A stretch of DNA of 44,405 nucleotides from Sodaliphilus sp050873765 (lineage in GTDB: Bacteria; Bacteroidota; Bacteroidia; Bacteroidales; Muribaculaceae): positions 1-44,405 of the forward strand of contig JBNMJK010000013.1 in the NCBI GenBank assembly GCA_050873765.1, in the 5' to 3' direction. Both the position numbers and the translations under genes were made by a program. Shown here in pieces: positions 44,363-44,405 of the stretch (positions within the stretch are counted from its first letter, which is position 1; each line of letters starts with the position of its first letter). The notes beneath the pieces were generated by a model. The model was given only the letters and a program-made list of their open reading frames with translations, ran no database searches and was not told the DNA's origin.

Positions 44363-44405
44363 ATGAAATCATTACCATATATTGTAATCGTCTATATGTT
44401 AGGAC
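44363..44405 (+). CDS. Start of a further gene, cut by the window edge
   Basis: ATG 44363 opens a frame reading MKSLPYIVIVYMLG up to the end of the window, which looks like the beginning of a signal peptide or membrane helix. It starts 27 bases after the preceding gene on the same strand, so it is probably a third member of this unit. Only 14 codons are visible and no product can be named. Confidence 0.4.
   Translation, partial: MKSLPYIVIVYMLG

Overview
The window is a chromosomal segment of a Bacteroidales bacterium (phylum Bacteroidota). The signs are protein families close to Bacteroides, Prevotella and Muribaculaceae, repeated promoters of the Bacteroidota type (TTTG, about 20 bases, TAnnTTTG), few Shine-Dalgarno sequences, and many lipoprotein signal peptides. 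I cannot fix the genus. I saw no tRNA, rRNA, CRISPR array, insertion sequence or phage gene.

Layout. 1-5440 (+): a tripartite RND efflux operon (truncated TolC-like outer-membrane channel, lipoprotein adaptor, 1047-residue pump) with a small PII-like gene overlapping the pump, closed by a strong terminator. 5540-7297 (+): an unrecognised TPR-like protein. 7362-9460 (-): a membrane-anchored solute-binding-like protein and alanine dehydrogenase. 9688-11298 (-): an exported endonuclease I with FN3 and dockerin-like modules. 11409-14890 (+): GT2 glycosyltransferase, radC and dnaB. 15013-17858 (-): an AT-rich pair of lipoproteins, a serpin and a C10 (streptopain-type) cysteine protease. 18108-20618 (+): a GH3 glycosidase with a PA14 insert. 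20742-21651: efp (-) and rpmH (+), divergent. 21777-28585 (-): acyltransferase, gmd, fcl, clpS, clpA, aat. This places a complete bacterial N-degron pathway directly behind GDP-fucose synthesis genes. 28702-29271 (+): Nudix hydrolase. 29380-34947 (-): a giant alpha-2-macroglobulin gene broken by one in-frame TGA near its 5' end. 35204-36190 (-): ECF sigma factor and probable anti-sigma factor. 36326-37270 (+): FabK/nitronate monooxygenase family flavoprotein. 37361-43127 (-): a TonB-dependent receptor followed by four paralogous lipoproteins, each built from two copies of the same beta-rich module. 43416-44405 (+): an AT-rich accessory end with a tiny exported peptide, a coupled membrane-anchored protein of unknown function and the start of a third gene.

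The best candidate for an undescribed system is the receptor plus four double-module lipoproteins. It has its own promoter, a perfect dyad next to that promoter, and an internal promoter. It resembles in outline a surface capture and import system, but I recognise neither SusD nor HmuY. Other notable points are the protease-serpin pair, the interrupted macroglobulin that carries a SusC-like TonB-box sequence, and the peptide/membrane-protein pair at the right edge.
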